A stretch of 11,967 nt of DNA from Clostridiaceae bacterium (GCA_016292575.1 JAEDIH010000050.1:1-11967), one strand, 5' to 3'; counted from the first letter of the stretch, positions 4,726-11,967 are shown. Translations and numbers: made by a program. The notes: generated by a model not told the origin, from the sequence alone.

Positions 4726-7371
4726 ATGGAATGGATGGGTCTTAACGACATCAGGGAAAAGTTTCTCTCGTTCTTTGAAAGCAAGGGACACCTCAGGGCA
4801 AACAGCTTTTCGCTTGTTCCGCAGGGCGATAAGAGCCTGCTTCTCATCAACGCAGGCATGGCTCCGCTTAAAAAGTACTTTACGGGAGAGCTTACTCCTC
4901 CACGCAGGAGAATGACCACCTGCCAGAAGTGCATACGCACGCCGGACATTGAAAGAGTCGGAATAACCGCAAGGCACGGAACCTATTTTGAAATGCTCGG
5001 AAACTTTTCGTTCGGCGATTATTTCAAGCATGAGGCTACCGCATGGGCATGGGAATTCTGCACTCAGGTCATGAAAATGCCGGTGGACAAGCTTTGGGTC
5101 ACCATCTTTCAGGACGATGACGAAGCCTTTGACGTCTGGACAAAGGAAGTCGGAGTGGCTCCTGAAAGAATCGTAAGGCTCGGCAAGGAGGACAATTTTT
5201 GGGAGCACGGAGCAGGTCCCTGCGGCCCCTGCTCGGAAATTTACTTTGACCGCGGCGAAAAATACGGCTGCGGCTCGCCGACCTGCGGTCCGGGCTGCGA
5301 CTGCGACAGATACACCGAGTTCTGGAACCTTGTTTTCACTCAGTTTGAAAACGACGGCAATGGAAATTATACGCGCCTTAAAAGCTGCAATATTGATACC
5401 GGCATGGGTCTTGAAAGGCTTGCGTGCATCATGCAGGGCGTTGATAACCTTTTTGAGGTGGATACCGTCCGCAATATCATGAAGCACGTTATCGAAATTG
5501 CCGGCGTCAGATATCACGATAACGAAAAAAGCGATATTTCGCTTCGCGTTATAACCGACCATATCAGAAGCACAACCTTTATGATAAGCGACGGCGTAAT
5601 GCCCTCGAACGAGGGAAGAGGTTATGTTCTGCGCCGTCTTCTCCGCCGCGCCGCGCGCCACGGAAAGCTGCTCGGCATTAACCGTCCGTTCCTTTATGAG
5701 GTTTGCGAAACGGTTATCAAAGAAAACAAAAACGCTTATCCGAATCTTGAGGAAAAGCATGATCTTATTGTCAAGGTTATCAAGGCCGAGGAGGAAAGCT
5801 TCGCAAAGACCGTTGACACCGGACTTTCGCTTCTCAATACTCTCATTGAAAACAACACCTCAAAGGTTCTTTCCGGCGAGGACGCTTTCAAGCTTCAGGA
5901 TACCTTCGGTTTCCCCATTGACCTGACAAAGGAAATCCTTGCGGAAAAAGGTCTTTCGGTTGATGAGGACGCGTTCAAAAAGCTTGTTGAGGAAAACAGA
6001 ATCAGAACCCGCGCCGCAAGGAAGGACGCCGGTGCCGAGGCATGGAAAGGCACTGCCGCAATCACAAAGGGTCTTGAAAAAACCGAATTTGTCGGCTACG
6101 ATACGCTTGAGTGCGAAAGCGAGGTTATTGCCGTAATCTCCGGTCAAAGCAGAGCAGAATTTATCGGTGCAGACGGCGAAGGAGCGATTATTCTTGCAAA
6201 AAGTCCGTTTTACGGCGAGGGCGGCGGACAGGTCGGAGACAGGGGCGTCATAAAAACCGCAAACGCCGTTTTTGAGGTCACCGCAACAACAAAAACGGGC
6301 GACGGAGTCATTCTTCACCACGGAAAAATCCTTGAGGGCGAGGGCATTGCCGTCGGCGAAAAGGCGGTTCTTACCGTTGACGAGGAAAAAAGGAACGCAA
6401 CAAAACGCAATCACACCGCCGCTCATCTGCTTCAGGCAGCACTGAGAAAAGTTCTCGGCACCCATGTTGAGCAGGCAGGTCAGCTTGTTGACGAAAACGT
6501 TGTCCGTTTTGACTTTGTTCATTTCTCTGCAATGACAACCGAGGAAATTGAAAAGGTTGAAGAACTGGTCAATGACGAAATTCTTGCCGCGCAGAGCGTT
6601 GATGTTTGCGAAATGCCCATTGACGAAGCCAAAAAGCTCGGCGCCATGGCACTGTTTTCAGAAAAATACGGCGAGGTTGTCCGCGTTGTCAAAGTCGGTG
6701 AATTTTCCACCGAGCTTTGCGGAGGAACTCATGCCGAAAACACTGGAAACCTTGGCATGTTCAAGATTGTTTCCGAAGCTTCCGTTGCCGCAGGCGTGCG
6801 CAGAATTGAGGGCGTTACCGGTCTTAACAGTCTGAAGCTTTTCAATGAAAACCTTAAGCTCATTTCCGATACCGCCACGGTTCTCAAGGTTGCAAACGCA
6901 AAGGACGTTCTTCAAAGGGCGTCGGGCGTTATGCAGGAGCTGAAGGAAAAGGATAAAGAGATTGAAAAGCTTTCGGGCGTTATTGCAAACGCAAAAACGC
7001 AGTCGATGCTTGAAAACGCAAAGTCTGTCGGCGAACTTAAGGTTGTTACCGCCTTGCTTGAGGACGCAACCGTTCCCGAGCTTCGCAAGATGTGCGATCT
7101 TGTCAAGAGCAAGGGCGATAACTATGTCGGTGTTATTGCCGCCGTTCAAAAGGAAAAGGGTACGGGCAACATCTGCACCTGCTGCGGAAAGCGCGCCGTT
7201 GAGCTCGGCGCCCACGCCGGAAACCTTGCAAGGGAAACGGCAAAGCTTGCAGGCGGCTCGGGCGGAGGAAAGCCGGACAGCGCAATGGCCGGAGCAAAGG
7301 ACATTTCCGCGCTCAGGGACGCTCTTGAGGCGGTCGTAGGAATTGTTGAAAAAATGCTCGGTTCGGAATGA
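4726..7371 (+). CDS. alaS: Alanyl-tRNA synthetase
   Basis: This 881-residue class II synthetase charges tRNA-Ala; the length matches bacterial AlaRS (about 875-880). The N-terminus R-E-K-F-L-S-F-F-E-S-K-G-H is the family start. The catalytic core has the CQKCIRT region with the following R-H-G-T-Y-F-E-M-L-G-N-F-S-F-G-D, and motif 3 GMGLERL at 226-232. The editing domain has H563 and H567 in HTAAH, and C665 and H669 in CGGTH, the zinc/editing ligands that clear Ser- and Gly-tRNA-Ala. The C-terminal DHHA1-like domain ends with a Gly-rich segment, GGSGGGKPD. The start is ATG 4726, after GAAAGGA (4709-4715). The frame stays open to 4630, but those bases are the T-box leader and terminator. No terminator follows; the next gene begins 27 nt downstream. 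Confidence 0.98.
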   Translation: MEWMGLNDIREKFLSFFESKGHLRANSFSLVPQGDKSLLLINAGMAPLKKYFTGELTPPRRRMTTCQKCIRTPDIERVGITARHGTYFEMLGNFSFGDYFKHEATAWAWEFCTQVMKMPVDKLWVTIFQDDDEAFDVWTKEVGVAPERIVRLGKEDNFWEHGAGPCGPCSEIYFDRGEKYGCGSPTCGPGCDCDRYTEFWNLVFTQFENDGNGNYTRLKSCNIDTGMGLERLACIMQGVDNLFEVDTVRNIMKHVIEIAGVRYHDNEKSDISLRVITDHIRSTTFMISDGVMPSNEGRGYVLRRLLRRAARHGKLLGINRPFLYEVCETVIKENKNAYPNLEEKHDLIVKVIKAEEESFAKTVDTGLSLLNTLIENNTSKVLSGEDAFKLQDTFGFPIDLTKEILAEKGLSVDEDAFKKLVEENRIRTRAARKDAGAEAWKGTAAITKGLEKTEFVGYDTLECESEVIAVISGQSRAEFIGADGEGAIILAKSPFYGEGGGQVGDRGVIKTANAVFEVTATTKTGDGVILHHGKILEGEGIAVGEKAVLTVDEEKRNATKRNHTAAHLLQAALRKVLGTHVEQAGQLVDENVVRFDFVHFSAMTTEEIEKVEELVNDEILAAQSVDVCEMPIDEAKKLGAMALFSEKYGEVVRVVKVGEFSTELCGGTHAENTGNLGMFKIVSEASVAAGVRRIEGVTGLNSLKLFNENLKLISDTATVLKVANAKDVLQRASGVMQELKEKDKEIEKLSGVIANAKTQSMLENAKSVGELKVVTALLEDATVPELRKMCDLVKSKGDNYVGVIAAVQKEKGTGNICTCCGKRAVELGAHAGNLARETAKLAGGSGGGKPDSAMAGAKDISALRDALEAVVGIVEKMLGSE

Positions 7372-7398
7372 AGACTAAGTTTTTTTAACGGAGGAATC

Positions 7399-8121
7399 AT
7401 GTTTATGAAAAAAGCATTATCTGTTTTGCTTGCCGTTATCCTGCTGTGCGTTTCTGCGTTTCCCTGCTTTGCACTGTGGAACGGAAAGTATTATAAGCTC
7501 GGCATACCGCCGGCCTTTTCGGAAATCAAGACGTCTGACGGTTATATGGAATGGAAAAACGAAAAGACCGGCTCGTCAATAATTATCAATCTGGAGAAGA
7601 ACACAAAAATGCTCTATTATCTCGGAGCCGATGAGCAAACGCAAAAGGAATTTGTCGGGTCTTTTATCTCTCAGCGCCAGGTTGATGTCAACAATGACAC
7701 GATAAACAGCGGATATTACATCAATTACGGAACACCCGAATATTCAGAGAAGAAGTTTGACCACGTTTCAGGCTTTTATATCGGTTGCGAAACAGCAAAG
7801 GAAGCCAAGGACGGCTCATACAGCGTTTCGTTTGATTCCGACTTTTATTTCTTCTCAATCAAGGAGCTTGTTGTAAAGCTTGAATGTGTTCTGACAACCG
7901 ATGAAGACAAAGCGGCGGTTGAAAATATGCTCAACGATTTTGAGCTTGACGGAACTTTGCTTACGGCGGAAAACGTGAGTGAGCTTTATCCGAGTCCTAT
8001 GCAGGTGATACTTCCGCTTGTTGCCGTTATACTTGTCATTGTGCTTTTAATTATAATTGTAAAAAGAAAAAACAAGGCTAAAGCCGAGGCAAAAAAAGCT
8101 CAGCCCGAGGTCAAAGCCTGA
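7399..8121 (+). CDS. Signal-peptide-bearing single-pass membrane protein of unknown family
   Basis: I do not recognise this 240-residue protein. It starts M-F-M-K-K, then a hydrophobic core (about 6-24) with a plausible signal-peptidase I site after A25 (C-F-A, then L-W-N-G). Residues 26-200 would be extracellular: no cysteine pair repeats, mixed Tyr/Ser/Asp/Lys content and beta-rich appearance. One strong membrane span follows (about 203-221), then a short, very basic tail (K-R-K-N-K-A-K-A-E-A-K-K). The predicted topology is type I: exterior domain, single span, cytoplasmic Lys-rich tail. GGAGG (7390-7394) precedes ATG 7399 by only 4 nt. ATG 7405 (M-K-K-A-L), at 10 nt, is an equally good start and removes two residues. 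With no terminator after alaS it probably shares the T-box-controlled transcript. Confidence 0.8.
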   Translation: MFMKKALSVLLAVILLCVSAFPCFALWNGKYYKLGIPPAFSEIKTSDGYMEWKNEKTGSSIIINLEKNTKMLYYLGADEQTQKEFVGSFISQRQVDVNNDTINSGYYINYGTPEYSEKKFDHVSGFYIGCETAKEAKDGSYSVSFDSDFYFFSIKELVVKLECVLTTDEDKAAVENMLNDFELDGTLLTAENVSELYPSPMQVILPLVAVILVIVLLIIIVKRKNKAKAEAKKAQPEVKA

Positions 8122-8139
8122 GAAACAAGGAGGTCAATT

Positions 8140-8478
8140 ATGGATTGCATTTTTTGTAAAATTGCAAACGGAGAAATTCCGGCAACCAAGGTTTATGAGG
8201 ACGATACGGTCATTGCTTTCAACGACCTTTCGCCCCAGGCGCCGATTCATGTGCTGATAATCCCGAAAGAGCATATAACCTCAGCCGCCGAGATAAACAG
8301 CGGAAACAGCGCAATAGTTGCCCACATTTTTGAGGTGGCTGCAAAGTTAGGCAAAGACTTCGGTCTTGAAAACGGTTACCGGATTGTCAACAACTGCGGC
8401 ACAGACGGCGGACAGACTGTCAAGCACCTGCATTTCCATTTTATGGGCGGCAGGCAGTTCGGCTGGCCGGCAGGCTGA
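8140..8478 (+). CDS. HIT-family nucleotide hydrolase/transferase, HinT-like
   Basis: This 112-residue protein has the standard length of the HinT/PKCI branch. The histidine triad is H96-L-H98-F-H100, followed by F-M-G-G; H98 is the expected nucleophile. The N-terminal C3-I-F-C6 together with H45 and H96 matches the zinc-binding set of Gram-positive HinT proteins. Other family marks are F-N-D-L-S-P-Q-A-P-I-H (27-37), I-P-K-E-H (41-45) and the C-terminal W-P. HinT enzymes are cytosolic homodimers that hydrolyse AMP phosphoramidates and aminoacyl-adenylates; that activity is known for the family and is inferred here. The start follows a perfect AAGGAGGT site (8127-8134) 5 nt before ATG. It lies 18 nt after the membrane-protein gene and two genes downstream of alaS, whose product makes alanyl-AMP. 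Confidence 0.95.
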   Translation: MDCIFCKIANGEIPATKVYEDDTVIAFNDLSPQAPIHVLIIPKEHITSAAEINSGNSAIVAHIFEVAAKLGKDFGLENGYRIVNNCGTDGGQTVKHLHFHFMGGRQFGWPAG

Positions 8479-8510
8479 TTGAAAAATAAAAAACAGAAAG
8501 TGTGAATTAT

Positions 8511-9050
8511 ATGTCAACTTACAAAATGAAAATTGCCGGTCTTGAAAGGGAGCTTCCCCTTTGCAAAATTAACGATAAACTTGATATTGCAGCCTTTGTA
8601 ATTTTCGGCGACGTTGAAATTACCGTCGCTTCGGCAACGGAGCTTCTCAAAAAATGTCCCGAGTTTGATTATATTGTTGTGCCCGAGGCAAAGGGTATTC
8701 CTCTGGCTTATGAGATGGCAAAGCAGAGCGGCAAGCCGTACTTTGTTTGCCGCAAGGGCGCAAAGCTTTACATGAAAGACCCGGTTTCCGCCCATGTCCG
8801 TTCAATCACTACCGACAAAATGCAAACGGTCTATCTTGACGGAAATGAGGGCGAAAAGCTCAGAGGAAAGCGCGTGCTTATCGTTGACGATGTTATCAGT
8901 ACGGGCGAGTCTCTCCTTGCCGTTCATGCTCTTGTTGAAAAATTTGACGCGAATATAGTCGGACAGGCGGCAATTCTTGCCGAGGGCGACGCAGCCGAAA
9001 GGGACGACATAATTTTCCTTGAAAAGCTTCCGCTGTTTTTTAAGGATTGA
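8511..9050 (+). CDS. PRPP-dependent phosphoribosyltransferase (often labelled adenine phosphoribosyltransferase-like)
   Basis: This 179-residue type I phosphoribosyltransferase has the 13-residue PRPP-binding signature V-L-I-V-D-D-V-I-S-T-G-E-S at 122-134. Other shared parts are V-V-P-E-A-K-G-I-P-L-A (56-66), the PPi-loop region, and the flexible-loop segment R-K-G-A-K-L-Y-M (81-88) followed by S-I-T-T-D-K-M-Q-T-V-Y-L-D. Proteins of this type are commonly annotated as APRT. However, the F-x-D-I-T segment typical of classical bacterial APRT near the N-terminus is absent, replaced by I-A-G-L-E-R-E-L-P-L (8-17), so the base specificity is uncertain. The start is ATG 8511 after AGAAAGTG. A GTG in frame at 8502 lies inside that poor ribosome site. 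It follows the HIT gene by 32 nt and is probably in the same transcript. Confidence 0.85.
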   Translation: MSTYKMKIAGLERELPLCKINDKLDIAAFVIFGDVEITVASATELLKKCPEFDYIVVPEAKGIPLAYEMAKQSGKPYFVCRKGAKLYMKDPVSAHVRSITTDKMQTVYLDGNEGEKLRGKRVLIVDDVISTGESLLAVHALVEKFDANIVGQAAILAEGDAAERDDIIFLEKLPLFFKD

Positions 9051-9059
9051 GCAAATTCC

Positions 9060-9092
9060 GCCGATCGGTCGGAGTTCACCCGTCCGGTCGGC
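9060..9092 (+). other. Strong intercistronic hairpin without U-tract
   Basis: GCCGATCGG-T-CGG (9060-9072) pairs with CCG-T-CCGGTCGGC (9080-9092): 12 pairs, one of them G-U, with one T-T mismatch around a 7-nt loop. It lies between the phosphoribosyltransferase stop and the comEC start. The following bases are AAAATCGG, so it is not a standard terminator. It could be an mRNA-stabilising or processing element. Confidence 0.6.
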
Positions 9093-9121
9093 AAAATCGG
9101 ATTTCAAAGGGTGACGGGATA

Positions 9122-10663
9122 ATGAAGCTTAAAAGACCTTTGGCGGCTGTGGGCTTGTCAATGCTTGCAACGCTTTTCATTCTTTGCTTCTTTGGCGGCG
9201 GACGGTTGGTTTTTGCCGTCTTTGCCGGTGCTTTGCTTTGCCTTTTGATAAGTCTGACAATTAAAAAGCTCAGGCAGGGTGCGCTTCTGCCGACTGTTTT
9301 CGGGTCGGTTGCGTTGTCCTGCCTTCTTCTTTTTGTGTTTGAGCTTTTCGTCTTTATGCCTGTTGAATCGTTTTGCACTGATAACGGAGAAATTACCGCG
9401 GTTATTCGTGAATATGCGCATGAAAGCTCCGACGGAAATCGGCTTTATCTTGTTGCCGATCTCACAGCGCTTAACGGCAGCAAAGCCAAGGGCAGAGTGC
9501 GTCTTTCCTTTCCAGCAAAGCCGTGGAAAAGGAACACGCCGATTCTTCCGGAGGACTCAAAGCTGCTTGAACCCGGCGATAAGGTTGTTTTTACCGGAAA
9601 GCTGTACAAGATAGCAGGCTCAAATGCTTCGATACATAACCATTTCAAAAGCAAAGGCATATGCCTTGCCGCATATCCGCTCCAAAGCGTCACCGTTGAA
9701 AAGCAGGCGGTTAAAAATCTTTATACCGTTTTGATGAAAGAGCGGAAAAGGACAATGAACCAGATACTCAATGCGTTTGACGCCGATACCGCTTCCGTAA
9801 TAATCTCCGTGCTTATGGGAAGCAAGGAGCACCTTTCGCCTGAGCTTTACAGCGCGTTCGGGCGCTCGGGAACGGCGCATCTTCTTGCTGTTTCCGGTCT
9901 GCATCTTTCAATCTGGATAATGTTCCTTGTTGACCTTCTCAAAAAGCGGAACGCCCTTTCAAAGCCGAAAATACTTTTTCTCATTTGTTTTGTTTTCATG
10001 ATAATGTTCTTTGCCGCGTTCAGCGGCTCGGTCAAAAGGGCAGGAATAATGATGCTGCTGTATCTTTTGTCGGAGCTTTTCGGCGAACGGGCGGACAGTC
10101 TGAATTCGCTCGGCTTTTCCGCCGTGTGTATTCTTTTTATGAATCCGTATTCGGCCGTAAACGCAAGCTTTTTGCTCTCGTTTGTTTCAACGCTTACAAT
10201 AATCATAATTGCCGTTCCAGTTGCCGACGCGGTCAACTCATGGCTTGATGTTAAAACGCTTTATCGTTTTCCAAAGCTTTTCAAGTCTGCTGTGGTCTGC
10301 TTTTTCATAAGCCTGTTTGTAAATCTTGCAACGCTCTCGCTCCAGATACGCTATTTCGGCGGCGTTTCAACGCTCGGCGTGGTTACAAACCTTCTTTTGC
10401 TGCCTGCAACAGCACCCCTTATTCTCAGCAGCGGACTTTATGTAATGTTCTATTTTATCCCTGTTTTTTCATCACTTTTGCGTTGGCTTTCAAAGCTCTG
10501 CGTGCTTTATTGCGAAAAAGTTGTTTTGTTCATTTCTTCGTTCGGATATTCGTATCTGGAGCTTGACGAAAGCTTTGTTCTTCCGGCCACCGCAGTTTCG
10601 GTCGCCGTTCTTTCGCTTTCCCTTTTCTTGCTGAAAAAGCGGAAAAAGCGCCTTGATGTGTAA
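9122..10663 (+). CDS. ComEC/Rec2-type DNA-uptake channel protein lacking the metallo-beta-lactamase domain
   Basis: This 513-residue polytopic protein begins with hydrophobic segments at about 6-27, 28-48 and 55-82. A soluble DUF4131/OB-like part (about 85-200) follows, then the Competence domain with many membrane spans. The diagnostic motif S-G-T-A-H-L-L-A-V-S-G-L-H is at 249-261. Full ComEC (about 770 residues in Bacillus) carries single-stranded DNA through the membrane and ends in a metallo-beta-lactamase-like domain thought to degrade one strand. Here the protein stops after the last span with K-K-R-K-K-R-L-D-V, and no H-x-H-x-D-H motif is present. The start ATG 9122 follows AAAGGGTGACGGG. 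A TTG at 9047 in the same frame overlaps the preceding stop and would read through the hairpin, so it is rejected. The short comEC form may rely on a separate nuclease gene, or may have another role. Confidence 0.88.
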   Translation: MKLKRPLAAVGLSMLATLFILCFFGGGRLVFAVFAGALLCLLISLTIKKLRQGALLPTVFGSVALSCLLLFVFELFVFMPVESFCTDNGEITAVIREYAHESSDGNRLYLVADLTALNGSKAKGRVRLSFPAKPWKRNTPILPEDSKLLEPGDKVVFTGKLYKIAGSNASIHNHFKSKGICLAAYPLQSVTVEKQAVKNLYTVLMKERKRTMNQILNAFDADTASVIISVLMGSKEHLSPELYSAFGRSGTAHLLAVSGLHLSIWIMFLVDLLKKRNALSKPKILFLICFVFMIMFFAAFSGSVKRAGIMMLLYLLSELFGERADSLNSLGFSAVCILFMNPYSAVNASFLLSFVSTLTIIIIAVPVADAVNSWLDVKTLYRFPKLFKSAVVCFFISLFVNLATLSLQIRYFGGVSTLGVVTNLLLLPATAPLILSSGLYVMFYFIPVFSSLLRWLSKLCVLYCEKVVLFISSFGYSYLELDESFVLPATAVSVAVLSLSLFLLKKRKKRLDV

Positions 10664-10668
10664 AAAAT

Positions 10669-10720
10669 CAGCCGCCGCAAAAGGATTATTCCGATTGCGG
10701 CGGCTGTGTTTCTGCTTTTT
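10669..10720. terminator. Hairpin terminator between comEC and the convergent antiporter gene
   Basis: CAGCCGCCGCAA (10669-10680) pairs perfectly with TTGCGGCGGCTG (10695-10706) over a 14-nt loop. On the minus strand it is followed by ATTTTTTAC (complement of 10668-10660), a good U-tract for the antiporter transcript. On the plus strand the tail TGTTTCTGCTTTTT is looser but usable for comEC. Confidence 0.85.
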
Positions 10721-10757
10721 GGGGCTGTCCTTGGCGTGACAGCCCCTTTGCTTTTAG
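10721..10757 (+). terminator. Second hairpin downstream of comEC
   Basis: GGGGCTGTC (10721-10729) pairs perfectly with GACAGCCCC (10738-10746) over an 8-nt loop. The plus-strand tail is TTTGCTTTTA. On the minus strand it is followed by an A-run, so it acts at most on plus-strand transcripts. It makes a tandem with the preceding hairpin and lies just past the antiporter stop codon. Confidence 0.7.
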
Positions 10758-10764
10758 CGGTTTA

Positions 10765-11967
10765 TTATTTCGCTTTCTTAGCAAATACAAGCTTAATAAC
10801 AAAGAGAGTACCTATCATGAGAGCGATTGAAACAGGAAGAACGATGAGCCAGTTGGGAACAAAGCCTGCAATGATGTAGCTGACTGCCGAAACGCCTGCA
10901 ACGGTGAGAGCGTACGGAAGCTGTGTTGAAACGTGGTTGATGTGGTCGCACTGTGCTCCGGCGGAAGCCATGATGGTCGTATCGGAAATAGGAGAGCAGT
11001 GGTCGCCGCAGACGGCACCTGCCATGCAAGCTGAAATTGCAACGATTGTAATAGGCTCACCTGAGGAGAATACGCTGAGAACAATGGGAATAAGGATTCC
11101 GAATGTGCCCCAGGAGGTTCCGGTTGCAAAGGAAAGACCAACGGCGATAAGGAAGATGATTGCCGGAAGGAACGACTGGAAAGCGCCTGCTGTTCCCTGA
11201 ATAAGCTGCGAGATGAAGATTTTTGCGCCGAGACTGTCGGTCATGGCCTTGAGAGTCCATGCGCAGGTGAGGATAAGAATGGCCGGAACCATCGCCTTAA
11301 AGCCCTCGGGAAGCGATTCCATAATGGATTTGAATGAGAGAACCCTTCTGATAAGGAAGTAGATAACAATAATTATCATTGCGAAGCCTGCGCCGTAAGC
11401 AAGACCGACGGAAGCGTCGCTGTTTGAGAACGCGGTGATGAAGTTTTCGCCGCTGAAGAAGCCGCCGGAATAGATCATGCCGATAACGCAGCAGATTATC
11501 AGGATAACAACGGGGATAACAAGGTCGCAGACCCTGCCTTTTTCGTTGACTTCGGTCTTGTCATCGTCAATTCTGTTTCCGCAGGTGAAAAGGTCACCCT
11601 TTTCAATGGCGTTCTTTTCGTGCAGCTTCATCGGGCCGTAATCTAATTTTGAAAGCGAGATGAAAATCATCATTACAATGGTGAGAAGCGCATAGAAGTT
11701 GAAAGGAATAGCACTGACAAAAAGACTGATTCCGTTTTCCGCGCCTGCGCCTCTTGCAAATCCGGCAACAGCCGCCGCCCAAGAAGATATCGGTGCGATA
11801 ATGCAGACGGGAGCAGCGGTGGCGTCAATAAGGTATGAAAGCTTTGCACGCGAAACTTTGTTTCTGTCGGTAACGGGACGCATAACCGAACCGACGGTGA
11901 GGCAGTTGAAATAGTCGTCAATGAAAATGAGAACGCCCAACGCCATTGTTGCAAGCTGTGCGCCGAT
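10765..11967 (-). CDS. NhaC-family Na+/H+ antiporter, N-terminus outside window
   Basis: The frame is open to the right edge, so the visible 400 residues are the C-terminal part; full family members are usually about 450-530. It is polytopic, with a hydrophilic loop near visible residues 110-145 (D-D-D-K-T-E-V-N-E-K-G-R). Family marks are F-I-D-D-Y-F-N-C-L-T-V-G near the left end of the visible part, then G-T-S-W-G-T-F-G-I-L-I-P, and the very conserved G-D-H-C-S-P-I-S-D-T-T-I-M-A-S. A stretch with C-D-H-I-N-H-V-S-T-Q follows. These place it in the Na_H_antiporter (NhaC/MleN) family. Members exchange Na+ with H+, but relatives carry malate/lactate or amino acids, so the substrate is open. It is convergent with comEC; its promoter and start are beyond the window. 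Confidence 0.9.
   Translation of the reverse strand: MGAQLATMALGVLIFIDDYFNCLTVGSVMRPVTDRNKVSRAKLSYLIDATAAPVCIIAPISSWAAAVAGFARGAGAENGISLFVSAIPFNFYALLTIVMMIFISLSKLDYGPMKLHEKNAIEKGDLFTCGNRIDDDKTEVNEKGRVCDLVIPVVILIICCVIGMIYSGGFFSGENFITAFSNSDASVGLAYGAGFAMIIIVIYFLIRRVLSFKSIMESLPEGFKAMVPAILILTCAWTLKAMTDSLGAKIFISQLIQGTAGAFQSFLPAIIFLIAVGLSFATGTSWGTFGILIPIVLSVFSSGEPITIVAISACMAGAVCGDHCSPISDTTIMASAGAQCDHINHVSTQLPYALTVAGVSAVSYIIAGFVPNWLIVLPVSIALMIGTLFVIKLVFAKKAK

Noticed and set aside
4702..5760. 352-codon open frame antisense to the start of alaS
   Set aside because: It lies wholly across the conserved alaS catalytic domain and the T-box leader, has no ribosome site or recognisable domain, and is explained by codon bias of the real gene.
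5860..6522. 220-codon antisense frame within alaS
   Set aside because: Complement of the conserved alaS middle region and part of the editing domain; low-complexity product without motifs.
9047..9121. TTG start and 25-residue extension of comEC
   Set aside because: It would translate a strong hairpin and lacks a ribosome site; ATG 9122 has one and is followed by a plausible hydrophobic N-terminus.
1..11967. CRISPR arrays, insertion sequences, prophage, tRNA or rRNA genes
   Set aside because: No regularly spaced direct repeats, transposase or integrase frames, terminal inverted repeats or tRNA-like folds were noticed by reading; no search program was run.

Overview
The window looks like a chromosomal segment of a low- to mid-GC Gram-positive anaerobe of the class Clostridia, probably a gut Oscillospiraceae/Ruminococcaceae-type bacterium. 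This is inferred from the Shine-Dalgarno-rich starts, the T-box leader on alaS, a MazF very close to the Bacillus/Clostridium EndoA type, the Firmicutes-style nnrD-lipoprotein-mazF order, and the gene families present. I see no phage, insertion sequence, CRISPR array, tRNA or rRNA. It reads as core genome with a few unusual points.

Left block (1-2622, + strand): the 3' end of the NAD(P)HX dehydratase gene (nnrD), then an iron-dependent, NADPH-type alcohol dehydrogenase ending at an intrinsic terminator. Next come a small LolA/YdcC-like lipoprotein of uncertain function and a MazF/EndoA endoribonuclease toxin with no antitoxin gene beside it. The order resembles the Bacillus acpS-nnrD-ydcC-alr-mazE-mazF neighbourhood, but alr and mazE are absent and an alcohol dehydrogenase is present.

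Middle (2640-4725): a strong hairpin separates mazF from a convergent amino-acid permease of the APC superfamily (- strand, 2703-4148). The permease has a clear sigma-A promoter (4275-4247) and a leader of about 90 nt with small repeats and possible hairpins. A divergent promoter (4402-4430) drives the alaS T-box leader. Its antiterminator, UGGU tRNA-acceptor bulge and competing terminator can be drawn base by base.

Right block (4726-10663, + strand): alaS, a signal-peptide-bearing single-pass membrane protein of unknown family, a HIT-family (HinT-like) hydrolase, a PRPP-dependent phosphoribosyltransferase distinct from classical APRT, and a ComEC/Rec2-type channel protein lacking the metallo-beta-lactamase domain. 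I find no intrinsic terminator between these genes, so all may lie downstream of the alanine-responsive T-box. A strong hairpin without a U-tract (9060-9092) sits between the last two. Two hairpins (10669-10750) then separate this unit from a convergent NhaC-family Na+/H+ antiporter gene (- strand) that runs off the right edge.

Nothing here is a convincing new multi-gene system. The best leads are the solitary mazF, the T-box-led alaS-membrane protein-HIT-PRTase-comEC unit, the unknown membrane protein, and the two unexplained leader or intercistronic RNA structures.
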